From Tanypteryx hageni (Eukaryota; Arthropoda; Insecta; Odonata; Petaluridae): a stretch of DNA of 64,000 nucleotides. This document shows, in pieces, positions 1-10,214 of the stretch. Both the position numbers and the translations under genes were made by a program. Below the pieces are notes generated by a model. That model searched no databases. It was not told where the DNA came from and saw only the letters and a program-made list of their open reading frames with translations. The stretch is taken from assembly GCA_028673005.1 (NCBI GenBank), contig CM054116.1, positions 19,973,840-20,037,839 of the forward strand. Reading direction: 5' to 3'. Each line of letters opens with the position of its first letter. Positions within the stretch are counted from its first letter, which is position 1.

Positions 1-81
1 GCTAGAGGTATCATCCGATAAAACTGAATATTTTTCATAAAATTCAATTAGTTTGATTGTATTTGCTTTTGTCCACTCCAT
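1..81 (-). CDS. MADF/Myb-SANT-like exon, copy A (cut by window)
   Basis: The minus frame starting at base 81 reads M-E-W-T-K-A-N-T-I-K-L-I-E-F-Y-E-K-Y and is cut by the window start. The other copies show the rest. Confidence 0.4.
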   Translation of the reverse strand, partial: MEWTKANTIKLIEFYEKYSVLSDDTSS

Positions 82-728
82 GAGTGCAGATGTGCGTGTT
101 CACGTAGTTGGTCGAACAACTGAAGACCGACAGCATCGAGCAATGAACAACATGTGTTTGCTGATAGTAGAACAATCTGACCTTGGGCTCGCGCATACGC
201 AAAGTGTGTGACAGAAGGCTTCTTTGGCTTCTTCTTTAGAGGGGTCATTGTTACTTCTAGGGAATCCCGAGGCCACTCTCCCTTGCCGTAAATCTTATAT
301 GATATACGTAGCTAGATACAATTATTACATACAAAATGAATGTTTATTTATTAAAAATTACGCGAGACAACTTTTATATCAGTTCTTTCCTGAGATTTGT
401 TCAAGTATCACATAGTAGAGTTGCTTATTTTTTAAAGCAGAATTAATATCCGTGCCGAAATAGCTTAAATAACTGATTTTTATAACATAAAAAAGATTTT
501 ATTCCTCTTTTCAACAATGCCAAATGCTAAAACCATACTGACAAGATCAATGCTTTTAAATGGGAACTGATATCGTATATATTACGACTGCATTGATTTA
601 GTGCTTTTAATGGGAATTTATGGCGTCATATTTGAATCGTTATTTTCAAATTGCATTTTAAGTATAGTTTACGCTCAAATAATTAATTCGGAGAAAAATT
701 AGTCAATTAGTGTTTCCAATATATCTTC

Positions 729-971
729 TCAATTAAATACGATCTCGGCTATTATCAACGGATTCCCATGAAAACGCCGATTTCCATCTCCTGCAATAAT
801 TTTATTTGTTAGGAATATATGTATTCGTTCCCTATAATTGACAGCGAAATTTGTTTCTTCATTTACATATGAAATTAAGGAATTAAAACATATCCAAGAA
901 GGTACAATAAGAAAACTTCTATAACAATTTTTTAATTTCGACCAAAATATAATCGTCAACTTCTTCCTCAT
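729..971 (-). CDS. Unrecognised 80-codon conserved frame, copy A
   Basis: Begins MRKKLTIIFWSKLKNC and ends AEIVFN. The same frame is open at the same length in all five unit copies, with only a few substitutions. Copy A differs at NKIIAG (NKSIAG elsewhere) and PLIIAEIV (PLIVAEIV elsewhere). The first part is basic and hydrophobic. I recognise no domain. Copies are young enough that an open frame alone is weak evidence of selection. Confidence 0.25.
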   Translation of the reverse strand: MRKKLTIIFWSKLKNCYRSFLIVPSWICFNSLISYVNEETNFAVNYRERIHIFLTNKIIAGDGNRRFHGNPLIIAEIVFN

Positions 972-2109
972 TTAAATACCTATATGTCCTTTTTGCTTCT
1001 CTTCAACTGAACATTTGTATACATCAATTTAGTCAATTTTTTCTTATTTTATTATAACAACACTTTCCATGTTATACAAACAAATCATTTATCGCCAAAT
1101 CGATTTCAAAGTCCGGGAACACGTTTTGTTTCATAGGTTTCACTATAAAATATTCACGTGACAAATTAAACCAACAGAATCAGCCTTTGCATGGGATGGG
1201 TATTGTTAAGCTAAATTTGACTATATCTTCAAACGTGTTTCCACCGGTTGCTTCCCTAGAGCGTGCAATTCCTGCCCAAGGTTTAAATTTTTTTGATATT
1301 CATGAACACATAATATGATGCAGTTTCTTCAACTGGAAATCGATTCGAGTGAAATAACTATCTTTCAAAAGTTATTCCATCGATTGTTTATCATGATTAT
1401 TTGAAAAAAGATACAAAGTTAGTTAACTACAAACTAAGTTAGTCGCCGATAAAGGATGCGAGAAAATTTATTTATTTGGGCAAAATATGGGAAGACATGA
1501 AATATTGCGTAACATCAAGCATTACAATTTAAATTAACTTGGTTTCATTACTTGATTTTATTCTCAAATCTTCCTCACAACTGTCTGTCTTGATTTAAAA
1601 ACCCGAGCAACCCCGGATAATTTCAGATAGCATATTATATTTTCTAAATAGGTTGGCCTGTCTTCAGTTGAATTTTGAAAATGTGCACGGTTATTTTACA
1701 CAAATAATTATCCTGCAGGAGCAGGTCTTTAGGGATAAGAATAGCGGTACCATAGCAGGAATCGCTTTTTTAAAGATTTGCTCATAAACCTATTTAACTG
1801 AATATTTTTCTGTTAGAAAATTATTAACTCCCAGTTAACTTCAATAAGAAGGTAGGTTAATTTTAAGGCGTTTTTCTTATTTGGTTTAATGAACAAATGA
1901 ATTAAAAATATAACATTTCATTATGTTTTGTGTTGTATTTAATTTTATTTGCTTTGCCATAGTACACATCCTTATTTGTATATTTTTACGAGCTCCATGT
2001 TACGTTTTGTAGCCAATGGAAGTAATGAAAATGAATTTCGTATATAAATATTTTCTCAATAACAGCAATAAAACTCTATATATATTACGCATTATTTAAA
2101 TAAAAACGA
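972..2109. other. Unit segment without recognisable gene
   Basis: AT-rich sequence between the 80-codon frame and the hAT relic, repeated in B-E. Variants here group the copies: an 8-10-base deletion before AATTTATTTATTTGG is shared by C, D and E, while TGCTTGATAGAGTTTTTACT is found in B, D and E but not in A and C. Confidence 0.6.
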
Positions 2110-3420
2110 AATTGGATCCAGGAATTGATGAAGTGGATGATCAACTTGAGATCTATGATGTCGCTTCAGAAGTTAGTGAACATTTTGATATTGGATTGTG
2201 TAAGGGTAGATGAAAGGCCACAAAGTATGATTAGTGAATTTAAATATGAAATCTTGAGCAAATGCTGGACATCTTCACCGACTTATGACTTTAAGCATGA
2301 TAGTGAAAATATTCGAGCTTTCCGTCTACCGTTGCTTACTCAGCATACTCCTTGGTTAACTTATTGTACACTTTTAAAGGCTGCTCTATGTCAAGTTTGT
2401 ATACTTTTTCCTCAAAGGGCGAATAGGGAATTTTGATATTCTTTCATTAATACCAAAAATTTCATGAAGCCGCAAGTTCCCATGACAAAACCCACTGTCA
2501 TAAAACTTCACAAACAGAAGTCGAGCACTCTATTTCAATAATGAAAGAGAAAAGTCCTTCGAAACAAATGCTGCAAAACAAATTAGTTGCCGATGCAAAA
2601 GAGAAAAATAGAGCAATACTGTATTCAATAAGTATTGTTTTGATATTGCATTACGAGGTAAAACTAACAATTAAGGAAATCTTCAATCTTTCGGATTGAG
2701 GCAGGTGATGAAACAAAAACATTTAATTACTTGCAATGCAAACGCTAAATACACATCTATGAGAACTCGAAATAAATAATAGAAATTTGTGGGTGTATTT
2801 TGAGAGATGATTTAGTTGCTGCAGGAAATGCATTCGAAGGGATTTCCATTTAGACCGAAGAAATGACTGATATTGGGGGAATAGTACAATTATCATCAAT
2901 AGGGGTTATATTTCCCAAGTTTATCACTGGACAAACTCGTATTCGCGAATAATTTTTCTTGGGTTTATTCGGATATCAGATCGCAGTGCAGAAGGAATTA
3001 TCAGAGAGATATTAATTAATTTAAATTGCAAATGGCAATTTTAGTTGGTCAGGGAAATGATGGATATTCTGCAATGGTTGGAAAGCAAGAAATTATATCT
3101 TTACACCCAAAAGCAATGTTTGTTCATTGTTCTTCCCATCGTCTTAACCATGAAGTGCATGATTTTAATGGCTTGAGTGAAATCTGTATCACAGTTGGTA
3201 CTATTAAGGCAATTATTAAAAATTTTCGGGAAGGTCATATAGGAGGGCTAAAGTAGCAAATATTGCGATGTGTGACTTGATACACTCTTCGTTACGCAGC
3301 CGATTTTCATTTGTCAAAAAAATATCTAACTTATTTGAATTACATACTTGTGAATGAGTAATGAATAAGAAAGATCGAAATATGAGATAAATATACGGAT
3401 TTTTCCCGCAGTAAAATAAC
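2110..3420 (+). pseudogene. hAT transposase relic (ZMYM1-like), copy A
   Basis: Broken remains of a hAT-family transposase of the kind related to zinc finger MYM-type protein 1. Visible pieces in order: DDQLEIYDVASEVSEHF; then, after a frameshift near 2200, a TTF-type zinc-finger part with PWLTY and AALCQVCILFP (about 2350-2415); NRAILYSISIVL and CIALRGK (about 2600-2660); and the catalytic-core block LVGQGNDGYSAMVGK (about 3041-3085) with FVHCSSHRLN (about 3119-3148), which in relatives reads LVGQ-x-YDG-x-x-M. Frameshifts and stops are frequent, so it is inactive. The C-terminal dimerisation part is not seen. Confidence 0.8.
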
Positions 3421-3980
3421 CAATGTTAATTGCACTGGCTTTGCTTGCAACAACTTCTACCTTTTTCTAGTGCACCATGTGAAGCCACTTTGTGCCATAG
3501 CCATCAAAAAATGATTAGTATATGAAGTGACAAACTTCCCATCCTTGATTCCATGGCCTAGCATTGGGTATGTTTAGTCACAGAGCAAAATCGCTTTATA
3601 TGGCGAAAGGTTAAAAATGTTTCTATGTCTAAAGTTGAGTTTTGTGCCAAAAGGGTGAATTTAATTAGCAAATGGAAGAATGCGGTTGTGCTTGGGCAAT
3701 ATTGCTGCCATTAATTGAATCTAATATATAAAAATGACTTCGTAGTTGTCATCGGTGGGTGGAAAAGTGGAACTGTAATGCTATTTTTAACTAATTTTCT
3801 GAGTAGCTAGAAGATTGATATTTAATACGAATGTTCGGTTCTTAAAGTAAAAGTCATTTGCAAAAACATAATTCCAAACTAGACCTGGTTCGATCCCTGA
3901 GAATGATTTCCATTCCCCATAAGTTAACATGGAAAAATGGATATTTCAACCTGCAAGCTTATATTCTTTTACTTATTAAA

Positions 3981-4420
3981 ATTCTTTTTCTAGTAATGCA
4001 AATATTTTTTAGATTCGTCGATATAGTAGACTGTGTGCAGATGAAGTCATATTCTCTCAACTTTTATTGAATGCCTTTTTGTGTCAATGAGCAGTCTGCT
4101 TGGATAATTTCACATATTTTGTCCGATAATCTAGAAACTTATTGCGGTTTGGGTCCAGGCTTCTTCCGTGTTAAATCAACTTCTTCCATATTTTCCTCAG
4201 CTTCGTGTATTCTCCTCATTAGTTTGTACACAACAGACAAAGATACGCCCAAGTTTTTTGCCATTTTAACCGCTGACTCACCTTGTTCTCTCATATTTTT
4301 AAATACATCAATTTTTTCGTCGGTTATCGAGGTTATTTTCTTTCTTGTTCTGGAAACTACATCATTTAGTTCACTCTGTATCCCATTTTAATTTACTACT
4401 TCCTGAGAGTTTTCTTCCAT
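3981..4420 (-). pseudogene. Tc1/mariner-like transposase relic, copy A (N-terminal part)
   Basis: The minus strand from the ATG at 4418-4420 encodes the same N-terminal part as the arm copies, including the helix-turn-helix, but a G-to-T change gives a stop at the N-S-N position (AAT TAA AAT). The coding homology ends at about 3981, inside the region matching TISTNLKNI of the arm copies; the catalytic Asp block is absent. The plus-strand frames here are shadows. Confidence 0.75.
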
Positions 4421-4479
4421 TACAGGGTAGGGTTAGTATTGTTTATAATTATCAATAATCTATAATCTATAATTCACGA

Positions 4480-4652
4480 TAATGTGTTTATAACTACTGA
4501 TAGTTTGTTTATAACTACTGATATTTTGTTCATAACTACTGATACTTTGTTTATAACTGCCAATAATGTATTTATGACTACCGATACTTGGTTTATAACT
4601 AACAATAATGTGTCTATAACTTCCGATAATGTGTTTATAGTATCCGATAACG
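4480..4652 (+). repeat. 21-bp minisatellite, copy A
   Basis: About eight imperfect 21-bp units of the form TTTATAACTACTGATACTTTG. Because 21 is a multiple of three, open frames with a seven-residue period appear on both strands; they are not taken as genes. It lies just upstream of the Tc1-like start codon, so it may be that element's subterminal region. Confidence 0.9.
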
Positions 4653-6126
4653 CAGCGCGTCCAACCAGGCCTAAGAAACACTTCAGAAAAAGGTTGTACC
4701 GCGTTACGCATTGAAACTAATGTAGAGGACTCGATCTATACCAGCGACGTCATACTGTTGCACTACGCATTTTATGCTGCGTCTGGTTGTAACGCAGTGT
4801 TTCTCATGCTGTAAGGTTTTACTTGAAGTCGAAGTCCTTCATTAATTCTAACCAGCACAAAACGCCAGCCATCGGAAGATGTACGTCAATGTATTTATAT
4901 CGTACTTTCAGTTATTTTTTTGCAGTACGAAATGATACGTTGCCGAGGATAATATTTAGCGACTAGCAGTTAATTATGAGGAATTCATTAAATTTACTAG
5001 TGTGAATTCTTCTTTTAGGATATTATGTTTCATTGAGAACACGCCGCGGAGGTTTTCCCTTCCTTGTGTAAGATCACTTCGGCAATTAACGCTTCCTGCT
5101 ACATAGAGCAATACTTAATTATCAAAAAATTTCGCAAATCATCAGTGACGCAGACACGACTCAATTCCTTTGCTATTTTAACAATTGAATACCAAAACGC
5201 AAAGTTATTAAATATTGATAAATTGATTTATGTCTATATTTTAATTAAAGGCGGAAAATGAAGGATTTGCCAAGGGCGCTAAAAACACTCCCTACGGCTG
5301 TGCATATAGACTCATATAGACTATATATTTACTCAACCATAGATGTAAAATACATTTTTATTAGACTTATTCAAAACAACATTTATTTTTTCCGTAAATA
5401 AATACATTTTTACTGTAGAACAAATATTCATTTTACAGTGAATTTTGATGCAGCGACGTGAGATGGCCTGAAAAAAATGAAAAAGAAAATTAATCATTTC
5501 GTAATAAAATAAAAATTCTAATATAATTTCAATGACTCGTTTAACCTTTAATCATAATTTTTCTCTTCGCCGTCTCTCATTACAATACTTTCTATCTTTC
5601 TTAAAAATGACAATCGGTTATAAATCTTTGATTTGCGAGTCGTCCATTTACAGGGGATAACAGGAGAGAGTTTTCACTGAATTTTCTATTCGTATCTCTT
5701 TTTTGAGGAGACGTATTTTTATTATGAACTTGAAAAGGAATTATTTTAAACAAACCCGAACGCACTCAGAAACCACAACTATCATCCCTCAATCGTTTCT
5801 TCCCCAATGGAGATTATTAAATTATTTTAGTGCTTTTTGGAGATACATGTACAGAAAAGTGTAGTTTTAATGCGTTCTATACCAACTAAGTGATAGCAGC
5901 GGAACGCCTTGTCGGTGTGTCGCCCCCGTCCGTCCGTATCTTTAATCCCAGAAACCACTTTCCGGATTTTAGTTAAATTAATTAAACTTGTTAAAATTAA
6001 TCAACGCATTGTGATTTTCAACTGCATCCATCAATTAGTACTTCCAAATTAAATAATCGTGTACTCGTTTCTTCCGTCTAGCAACAATTTGCTACCGTAT
6101 TTTTCACTCCCTGGCTCCTATACGAT
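4653..6126. other. Unit segment without recognisable gene
   Basis: Between the minisatellite and the MFCK-type frame; also present in C and, to 41617 and 55325, in the arms. A 65-codon frame (5064-5261) recurs in all copies but starts at TTG and has no recognisable features. Confidence 0.6.
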
Positions 6127-6255
6127 ATGTTCTGTAAGTTATTTATCAAAACATTTATTCGGATAAAGAGCAACATTTCCCACAAAGTCGTCCGCGGTCT
6201 ATATAATAACATTTTATATATTCAAAGAAAAATTTCTAAAAAATCCCAGTCATAA
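6127..6255 (+). CDS. Small MFCK-type frame, copy A
   Basis: 42 codons: MFCKLFIKTFIRIKSNISHK, then VVRGLYNNI. It is paralogous to two longer frames in the 690-bp module of copies C and E (pattern M-[FI]-C-x3-IK-x-[FL]-I-[RQ]-I). Its equivalent in B is 13185-13313. Function unknown. Confidence 0.25.
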   Translation: MFCKLFIKTFIRIKSNISHKVVRGLYNNILYIQRKISKKSQS

Positions 6256-6602
6256 TATCACATATTTTGTTTACATCTATCGCTACGAAAATTATATCGG
6301 CGAGCGACAATTTAATGGTGATTTATTTCGAAAAGGGCACCTCGCAGTTTCGGAACTAAACATCGACAAAGGTTAAAGTGAGAAGGACATTTTTTTCTCG
6401 AAGACGTTCTATTGAATCTTTTTATCGAAAAATATTTCACCACGGTGATATCGACATTCCAACTCGTACCGATTGTAAAATATATAGAGTTTTCTGTTCA
6501 TTTACTTTTCCCCCTCCTTTGTTCCATTTTATTCCATTTAATACTCATTCGATAATTTCACTGCAATTCTTTTCTCATCTTTAAAATTTTGATATTTCGA
6601 AC

Positions 6603-6878
6603 TCACATTTGAATTATCCGGATGGTTGCATCGGAGCACGCCATGATACCCTCGAAGATGTAGTCCGGTCCTCGAGCTCTGAAACCGATGTAAAAGGTGT
6701 TGTTATCGTTTACGGCGAAGCTATCGCCAGCGTAGCGCTGGGTGCTGCTGCCGGAAGCTGCTGCGTATGATGGCGCATGGCAATCCGACGTTTCGATCCC
6801 AAAGATCTTCTTCAGGGATCGATACGTCGCACTGGATGCGGCTTCGGGCGCCGCCGGCGTAGGAAGGCACGTGCCAGC
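6603..6878 (-). CDS. Unrecognised GC-rich open frame across the palindrome, copy A
   Basis: The minus frame is open for 91 codons from the right half of the palindrome to a stop at 6603-6605. It contains RSLKKIFGIETSDCHAPSY, RYAGDSFAVNDNNTFYIGF and RARGPDYIFEG. Composition is protein-like, and the frame has no early ATG, so it would be an internal or terminal exon. I recognise no domain. Two other long frames overlap in this island on the two strands; they probably reflect the palindrome and low stop-codon density in GC-rich text. Confidence 0.3.
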   Translation of the reverse strand, partial: AGTCLPTPAAPEAASSATYRSLKKIFGIETSDCHAPSYAAASGSSTQRYAGDSFAVNDNNTFYIGFRARGPDYIFEGIMACSDATIRIIQM

Positions 6879-6917
6879 CTACGCAGGCGGCACCGGAAGC
6901 CGCATCCAGTGCGACGT
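6824..6917. repeat. 94-bp GC-rich palindrome, copy A
   Basis: Starts ACGTCGCACTGGATG and ends CATCCAGTGCGACGT, with its centre exactly at GGCAC|GTGCC (6870/6871) and no spacer. The 47-bp arms pair at 42 positions. It lies in a GC-rich island in otherwise AT-rich DNA. About 20 bp to the left is a smaller palindrome (TCGATCCC ... GGGATCGA around AAGATCTT). As RNA it would form a long hairpin. Confidence 0.9.
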
Positions 6918-6994
6918 CGTCGTTCTCTCCATCATCTTGGCAGGGTTTATACATCGGGTTCAGAGCCAAATTATCGGCGGAGGGTACCAACCCC

Positions 6995-7511
6995 TTAATG
7001 TTTCCCTTCTAGGAGTAGAGGCTGGACGTACTCCCACATTTCCAGTGGAATTTCATCTAAAAGTAAAATAAATGAAATCACATGTATTAACCGCGATTAA
7101 TTAACCATATTCTCGAGCAACGCCGGTTACTAAAGTACTTAAATATAAAGTGGAAAATAGTTTCTAGGGCTTTCCCACCTTTACTGATTAAAGTATTCTG
7201 CAATACATACGTGTTTCTATGAAGTTTGCTATCAGGAAGCCATCCCACGTCGCCCAAATACTGTTTTCTAACTTTCGATAAAAATTTGAAATTTTCCTCA
7301 TCCCCAGTCGATAAATAAAGCAAATATATTTTTTTAATTTGAAAAATACACTGTTGATAATTTTGATAATTTTGTCGTTAAATAAACCATCCAGCAATAT
7401 ATAAGTGATAAGGGATACTTTCAAAATTTTGATTATCTCAATCGTTATGAAAATACGGAGAAGCGTCAATAAAACAATGATGGTCTTGGATTTCATGTTG
7501 TAGAGGGCGCC
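6995..7511 (-). CDS. Unrecognised two-exon frame, copy A (exons 7511-7211 and 7056-6995)
   Basis: Exon 1 (301 bp) follows a good acceptor (TTCCCACAG) and is open for 100 codons: GALYNMKSKTIIVLLTLLRI, hydrophobic, then KLENSIWATWDGFL to NFIET. It ends at a donor (AAACAC|GTATGT in A, GTAAGT in B, C and E). The next acceptor is ACTTTTAG at 7057 onward. Splicing joins phase 1 to phase 1 and adds HEIPLEMWEYVQPLLLEGKH before TAA. The frame stays open across the junction, which supports a real 3' end of a gene. The hydrophobic first part suggests a membrane segment. No family is recognised; an insect chemoreceptor was considered but no diagnostic motif is seen. Confidence 0.35.
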
Positions 7512-7565
7512 CTGTGGGAAAAATAAGAGTGGTACATCGTGACTATCATGATAACATAAACGGAG

Positions 7566-7820
7566 TTATGGTGATCTAAGATTAAGAATGAGATCAAGAA
7601 TGAGTGAACATGAAAAACACATAAATGAATCTCGGAAGTCAATCAGGGGCACCACTTTACTGGTGACAAAAAATGAGCTCTCCGTCATGTCTCGTAAAGT
7701 ATTGGTCATATCAAAAAGGTTTTCAAACAGAACCTGTAGAACTAGTACAGTATTTCGTTCCGTATACATTTTTATGGTAGGAGTGGCCGTTATCGGAAAA
7801 CAAATAATTTGTAATTCGCT
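7566..7820 (-). CDS. Unrecognised hydrophobic frame, copy A
   Basis: Open for 84 codons immediately after a strong acceptor (TTCTCTAACTTCAG). Reads SELQIICFPITATPTIKM, then VLVLQVLFENLFDMTNTL and SSFFVTSKVVPLIDF. It is rich in hydrophobic residues and lies just upstream (in transcription sense) of the two-exon frame, so both could belong to one membrane-protein gene. A clear donor inside it is not seen; CACCA|GTAAAG is one candidate. No family recognised. Confidence 0.28.
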   Translation of the reverse strand, partial: SELQIICFPITATPTIKMYTERNTVLVLQVLFENLFDMTNTLRDMTESSFFVTSKVVPLIDFRDSFMCFSCSLILDLILNLRSP

Positions 7821-8325
7821 CTGAAGTTAGAGAAATTCATGCAGAGCTGCCTAATAGTTGTCAACGTAAACAATCTTGTTGGTTACGGAAGTAAATCTGC
7901 TATATGTAGCTACATAAATACATTGAATTCCTTACGCGGGCATGAATGATTAAGTAAGCAGAAGGAAAAGGGAATATCTAAGATGAAGAAAGTACGGAAA
8001 CCTAAATATTACAACTAATGATCTGATGCGAGGTAGGTACGTTTAAAATAATTGTCGATTGTTTGGTTGATTAAAACTGATTAGAAAATAAATACCTGCG
8101 TAAATAAAAATTGAATATTTACCTGGAATCATTTCTTCTGTATCGTTTTGCAGTACGTACTAAATAAAATTACGTAATGTGTTTATTAATGCACCAAGTC
8201 AGGAAGTGAAGGGATTTTTAGTTGACGGAGAGATAAAATAGGATCGTGGTGTTTTGCAGTTCTATGCCGTGCGTTCGTTCAAATCGTATCGTTTAGTTTC
8301 AAACACTATATCGAACGAGACGCGC

Positions 8326-8544
8326 CTATTTGTGATACACTTTCCTGACTTGCTTAAGCATCGATTCGGTAAAGACATAAGTACTAGATAAACTCGCACG
8401 AGAATACTTGCTCCTTGTATTGAAATGGGAACGGGAATGAATGACATTAGACCCTGCCACAATGTTAGTTTCATCTCCTGACTGTGCTACGAAAATTCTT
8501 ATGCAGGCTTCATAATTGCGGCACCGGTCTTCGAAAATTACCAT
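8326..8544 (-). CDS. Unrecognised open frame, copy A
   Basis: Reads MVIFEDRCRNYEACIRIFV and then FNTRSKYSRASLSSTYVF; 72 codons. A second frame on the same strand (8262-8474, with MSFIPVPISIQGASILV) overlaps it, so at most one is real. Equivalent frames are at 15384-15602, 24985-25203 (minus) and 50697-50915 (plus). About 170 bp further on lies a possible 37-bp exon (8159 to 8123, minus) between TTTATTTAG and GTAAAT. Confidence 0.2.
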   Translation of the reverse strand: MVIFEDRCRNYEACIRIFVAQSGDETNIVAGSNVIHSRSHFNTRSKYSRASLSSTYVFTESMLKQVRKVYHK

Positions 8545-9385
8545 TATGCTCGCAGCGATTATTTCAGCGATAGTTTTCTGCTAAGGACGTTCGAACATGA
8601 CTAAAAATCTCCCCCACGCGGTGAAAATAAAACGGTATACCCCCGAGATCCGCTGATATCAATTAGTGCACTCCATGCAAATGATAGGTCACGTCTCTCG
8701 ATTTCACCGCTGCTTTGCTTTACGCTTACCTTTCATCCGTGTGCACCACTTACAAACGAATTGCATTTTATGGCGTATTTTATGTCAAATAAAACCGACA
8801 ACCTAAAACGTTTACCTCTTAAACCCACATCTCTGTAAAAAAAGCTTGACCTATGCAATCCAACTTTCTCCAGCTCCTTCCGAAAAAAATCATACGAGAC
8901 TGGAACAATGTCGTCAGCTACTAAGCTACAAAACGATAACTATTATGAACTTTATTTTTTTCTATTACTTTGATATTTGGTTCCATTCTGAGAGAAGCGA
9001 ATGATTTACGCCTTAGTCCAATAACGTTCTATCGCAGTAGCCGTTTCCTAGACAACCGAGCGTCCCTAACAATGCAATTCACGAGAAACAAAGAGAGAGT
9101 ATTATTGCCCGGCATTAAATTAATTCCGCGGGATTGAAAATTTTCCTATTTGTCGCATTGTAAAATTATTTGATGTCATAAGGAATATTATTCTAGATTT
9201 AAACTTTAATAGACAAAGTAATATACCAAGTAAAAAGGATTAATGGCAGATAATAAAAACAGCTGAAATTAATATATCAGTTTATTAGCACTTAAACGAT
9301 TTTTACAATTAAAAGAACACATCTACATAATGAACGTACAAAACGGGAATTCGCTATGGAAAAAACAAATATTATGTAGCTGATG

Positions 9386-9660
9386 AAATTCAAAATATCC
9401 ATTACATTTTCATTTAAAAATACAAACATTCTCACTTCCATAGGTTATATGTGCATGCAATCAGAAAGGAAAATTATATATGTACATTGAAATGGGTTAT
9501 TGGCCATTATTAATATCCATTACATATTTAATAAAAAACACAAATCATTCGCAATTCCATAAGGCATGAACCTGTGTTATCAAACAAAGGTAAATTGTGT
9601 AAATTGAAATGGGTTATTTACCATTATTAATTTCCGTTACACATTTCAAAATCTAATGTG
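9386..9660 (+). repeat. ~117-bp tandem repeat, copy A
   Basis: Two and a half diverged units, each with CCATTATTAAT-TCC-TTACA and TTGAAATGGGTTATT. Equivalent arrays are at about 16441-16711 in B and, expanded and split by the SINE, at 26041-26700 in C and 49200-49870 in E. Confidence 0.75.
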
Positions 9661-9713
9661 GCCACCACATGACCTTCTCTATGCCAGTAATATTTCTAAC
9701 AAATTCCAAATAG

Positions 9714-9863
9714 GTTAAATGATAATAAATATTTCAAGGAACTGCGAGACGGATTTAAAGACTTGACAAAGAAAAGAAATAAACTCAAACCATCGCCTTC
9801 TAATTTTGGCTATAGCCACAAAGCTCCAACAGTTAAAAAAATAAAAAGGAGCGTTCATAAGAC
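9714..9863 (+). CDS. 150-bp phase-symmetric exon candidate, copy A
   Basis: Bounded by an acceptor (TTCCAAATAG) and a consensus donor (AAGAC|GTAAGT). Open frame starts after one base and ends with two, so the exon keeps phase. It reads YFKELRDGFKDLTKKRNKL, then KPSPSNFGYSHKAPTVKKIK; strongly basic, probably nucleic-acid binding or nuclear. It runs opposite to the MADF-like and hydrophobic frames. No family recognised. Confidence 0.38.
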
Positions 9864-10067
9864 GTAAGTGTAATGTGTTTACAATAGTCGCCGGTAGGTG
9901 GAGTGGTGGGGTAAGATAAAAAAATATGTCATAAACATATCTCTTAAACGAATGTTTTAAACGAACTTCGTACAAAATTAAATTTGCTACAACGTTTATT
10001 CCAGTACGTTTTTACATTCATCAAATATTAAAGCAAATATTTCGAAATTACGGATAATCGACCGATT

Positions 10068-10214
10068 TTAGCTAAATACTAATGACCCGATTTCGCTTAG
10101 CGCTTCAATGCGATAATTTGCTTGTTTATGTTCGCTAGAGGTATCATCCGATAAAACTGAATATTTTTCATAAAATTCAATTAGTTTGATTGTATTTGCT
10201 TTTGTCCACTCCAT
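10068..10214 (-). CDS. MADF/Myb-SANT-like N-terminal exon, copy B
   Basis: This 48-codon frame starts MEWTKANTIKLIEFYEKY and continues through SSEHKQANYRIEALSEIG. The spacing W-T-x4-T-x2-LIE-x-Y-x8-9-D, then EHK and A-L-x-EI, fits the first two helices of MADF or related Myb/SANT-like DNA-binding domains, which are very common in insect regulators and in proteins carried by Harbinger-type transposons. Only about half a domain is here, so the frame would need a further exon; a donor is plausible just after EIG. The link to MADF is by pattern only. The copies keep the frame open apart from copy-specific endings. Confidence 0.42.
   Translation of the reverse strand: MEWTKANTIKLIEFYEKYSVLSDDTSSEHKQANYRIEALSEIGSLVFS

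Larger units (their letters stand above)
1..10133 (+). repeat. Composite unit, copy A (first of a direct array)
   Basis: Position 1 lies inside a repeated unit: the text from base 1 recurs at 10134, 17209 and 27197 in the same orientation and, inverted, ending at 48709. Copy A is the fullest direct copy of the hAT-Tc1 segment (about 2110-5860), but lacks a 690-bp module present in copies C and E. The window edge cuts its MADF-like exon. Most differences from B and C are isolated substitutions, so the duplications look fairly recent. A period of about 10.1 kb to copy B is measured from the repeated start. Confidence 0.93.

Noticed and set aside
4460..4714. Open frames on both strands with a seven-residue period
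   Set aside because: They follow from a 21-bp tandem repeat, a multiple of three; no independent coding evidence.
5064..5261. 65-codon frame repeated in four places
   Set aside because: Begins at TTG, has no motif, and is open in copies that are too similar for this to be informative.
6824..6917. Possible parvovirus or densovirus terminal hairpin
   Set aside because: The palindrome is internal to each unit and no viral replication or capsid sequence is seen anywhere in the window.
7188..7820. Insect odorant or gustatory receptor exons
   Set aside because: Hydrophobic and spliced, but no conserved C-terminal receptor motif or clear seven-helix layout can be seen.
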